Shown here: positions 60,025 to 64,000 of the stretch, one piece after another | How positions within the stretch are numbered: position 1 is the stretch's first letter | Layout of the letters: the number at the start of each line of letters is the position of its first letter | Assembly (NCBI GenBank): GCA_027704905.1 | Contig: CM051006.1 | Location: forward strand, 10,922,225 to 10,986,224 | Origin: Muraenolepis orangiensis | Taxonomy: Eukaryota > Chordata > Actinopteri > Gadiformes > Muraenolepididae | Length of the DNA: 64,000 nt | Direction of reading: 5' to 3' | Position numbers and translations under genes: made by a program | The notes under the pieces: model-generated | Databases searched by the model: none | Seen by the model: the letters and a program-made list of their open reading frames with translations, nothing else | Told to the model about the DNA's origin: nothing

Positions 60025-60310
60025 TGTATGACGCTGCCACTTGCCATTAACATGGCTTCTTGAGGGCTCCTCCAGAAGACAAGGACACAGGGTGATGAGG
60101 AATCCGGTTTATTGCAGGAGATTGAATCATGGTGAACAGAGCAGATGGTACATGCTAGAGCTCTCCCTCAAGTGTGTGTGGTGGTGGCTGTTGACCTGTG
60201 GGCTTTGATAAGCAATGGCCCACAGTGCAGCCTCACCAGCCATAAAATATCAGTCTAACTCAGGCCAGGTGAGGCCTCTTAAACCAGCCACCAACCACAC
60301 ACACTCCACA
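60025..60310 (-). repeat. Fold-back LTR-like repeat, copy g
   Basis: Minus strand starts TGTGGAGTG and ends gtcatACA. Nested arms intact; AATAAA intact (cctgcaataaaccgg). Flanks tgggt (60020-60024) and agggt (60311-60315) match at 4 of 5 bases. Confidence 0.83.
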
Positions 60311-63040
<2,730 letters not shown>

Positions 63041-63065
63041 ACTATACTATAAGTTATAGTATAGT
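63041..63065. repeat. Perfect palindrome, 12 + 1 + 12
   Basis: actatactataa, g, ttatagtatagt. Confidence 0.88.
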
Positions 63066-63074
63066 ATATAATAT

Positions 63075-63351
63075 GTAATAGTATAGTATAGGAGACCACG
63101 GGGCAGACCAAGGTACAGGTCGGGTGATTATATATCCACGCTGACCTGCTTATAGTGTAATAGTATAGCTGGTAGGAGACCACGGGGCAGACCAAGGTAC
63201 AGGTCGGGTGATTATATATCCACGCTGGCCTGGTTAACGCCTTGGGATCCCCCAGTCAGAGCTGGTCGAGGGAAAGGGAAGTTTGGAGTCCCCTGCTGAA
63301 GCTGCTACCTCTGCGATCCGACCCGGATAAACGGTAGACGATGGATGGATA
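63075..63351 (+). mobile_element. RTE/Rex3-like 3' end with a tandem partial duplication
   Basis: ccacggggcagaccaaggta occurs at 63096 and 63180 inside an 82-bp duplicated unit. The second unit continues through gatcccccagtcagagctgg, aagtttggagtcccctg and cccggataaacggtagacga to a gatggatgg tail. Homologous to 38525-38830. Confidence 0.75.
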
Positions 63352-63400
63352 TATATATATAGATATATATAGATATATATAGATATATATATATATAAGT
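63352..63400. repeat. TA-rich tract
   Basis: tatatagatatatatag-type repeats directly after the Rex3-like tail. Confidence 0.85.
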
Positions 63401-63744
63401 AAATCTGAGGTATCTCTACAGAATATGAAATCAAATATAAATGCAAATGTACAGCTCACACAAAATGCCGGAAGGTTAATGAGAGAGGGTTTTGCATGAT
63501 GAAACGTAACATAGCTCTACTGATAGTAATAGTGATATATGAGTTGTTTAGTGGTATCCTGGCGTGGACTTGGCATATAACTCCAAGGGAACGCAGAGAG
63601 AGTCATCTTTAGGGTTTAACACATTATTGTTAAAAAGATCTCCAGTGTGCTCACCTCGACTGTGTCAAAATAAACAAGGCCATCGTGGCTCCCGGGAGAC
63701 GCACACTTCAAACAAAGTGGACATCGATAGAAAACTCATATCAA

Positions 63745-63784
63745 CACACACACACACACATACACACACACACACACACACACA
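63745..63784. repeat. (CA)n microsatellite
   Basis: About 40 bp with one tacac interruption. Confidence 0.93.
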
Positions 63785-64000
63785 GGCATGCACACACAGT
63801 ACAGTTATGTAAGACCCAATGAAGACACGTTCACCACAGCGGGTCCAATCGCACACAAACACACGTTTTGTCTAACCTCTGAGAGTATGCTTGTGCTTTC
63901 CAGCAAGTGTGACCAGCATAAACAAATTTGCTCACAGAAATGTTGGTCAAAAGTTGCCAAGAGTATCGCATTACCAAGAGAACTGCGAACAGCGGTCCCC

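Overview
This window reads as non-coding, repeat-packed nuclear DNA from a teleost fish. No host gene could be supported: no spliced-gene structure, no canonical tRNA or rRNA gene, and no bacterial-type signals. The teleost call rests on the retroelement mix (inference from established fish repeat families): L2-clade LINEs whose 3' ends read aataaacttgacttgactt, RTE/Rex3-like 3' ends with a gatggatg tail, two tRNA-derived SINE families, a pogo/Tigger-type transposon, hAT-like ends and Ty3/Gypsy relics. Very long (CA)n, (CT)n and (GA)n arrays also fit. Species cannot be named from this.

Layout. 1-1 kb: 5' part of an L2-type LINE leaving the left edge, then a fold-back repeat. 1.2-3.6 kb: a stack in which a LINE 3' end carries a SINE and a nearly intact pogo-type transposon (21-bp perfect terminal inverted repeats, transposase of about 387 residues). 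5.3-7.7 kb: a broken L2 copy. 8.1-9.7 kb: fold-back repeat, SINE fragment and the 3' end of a second LINE family. 13.7-17.0 kb: one L2 copy (with a 615-codon intact reverse-transcriptase frame) inserted into the 3' tail of another, with matching 6-bp target duplications. 18.0-21.0 kb: a Ty3/Gypsy element with two 216-bp LTRs, a tRNA-Trp-like primer site and a deletion that removed the reverse-transcriptase core. 21-37 kb: mostly microsatellites, five minisatellites, SINEs and four fold-back repeat copies. 38-43 kb: Rex3-like remnant, L2 3' ends duplicated together with a (CT)n satellite, and a piece of an LTR element. 44.5-47.3 kb: a 24-bp minisatellite split by an LTR-type insertion, then a 996-bp Harbinger-like element. 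48-54.8 kb: more SINEs, another LINE remnant and a 1.5-kb TTAA-flanked element. 55-64 kb: microsatellites, one more fold-back copy and a partly duplicated Rex3-like end.

The most interesting item is a roughly 230-330 bp repeat family present seven times (815, 8128, 24895, 29418, 29793, 49317, 60025). Its first half folds into nested inverted repeats that predict a three-way junction, its second half carries a conserved AATAAA, its ends read TG...CA, and two copies have near-matching 5-bp flanking repeats. It behaves like a very short solo LTR with a structured leader. I do not recognise it as a named family. The elements do not form a pathway; they relate to each other by insertion order, which several junctions let one read directly.
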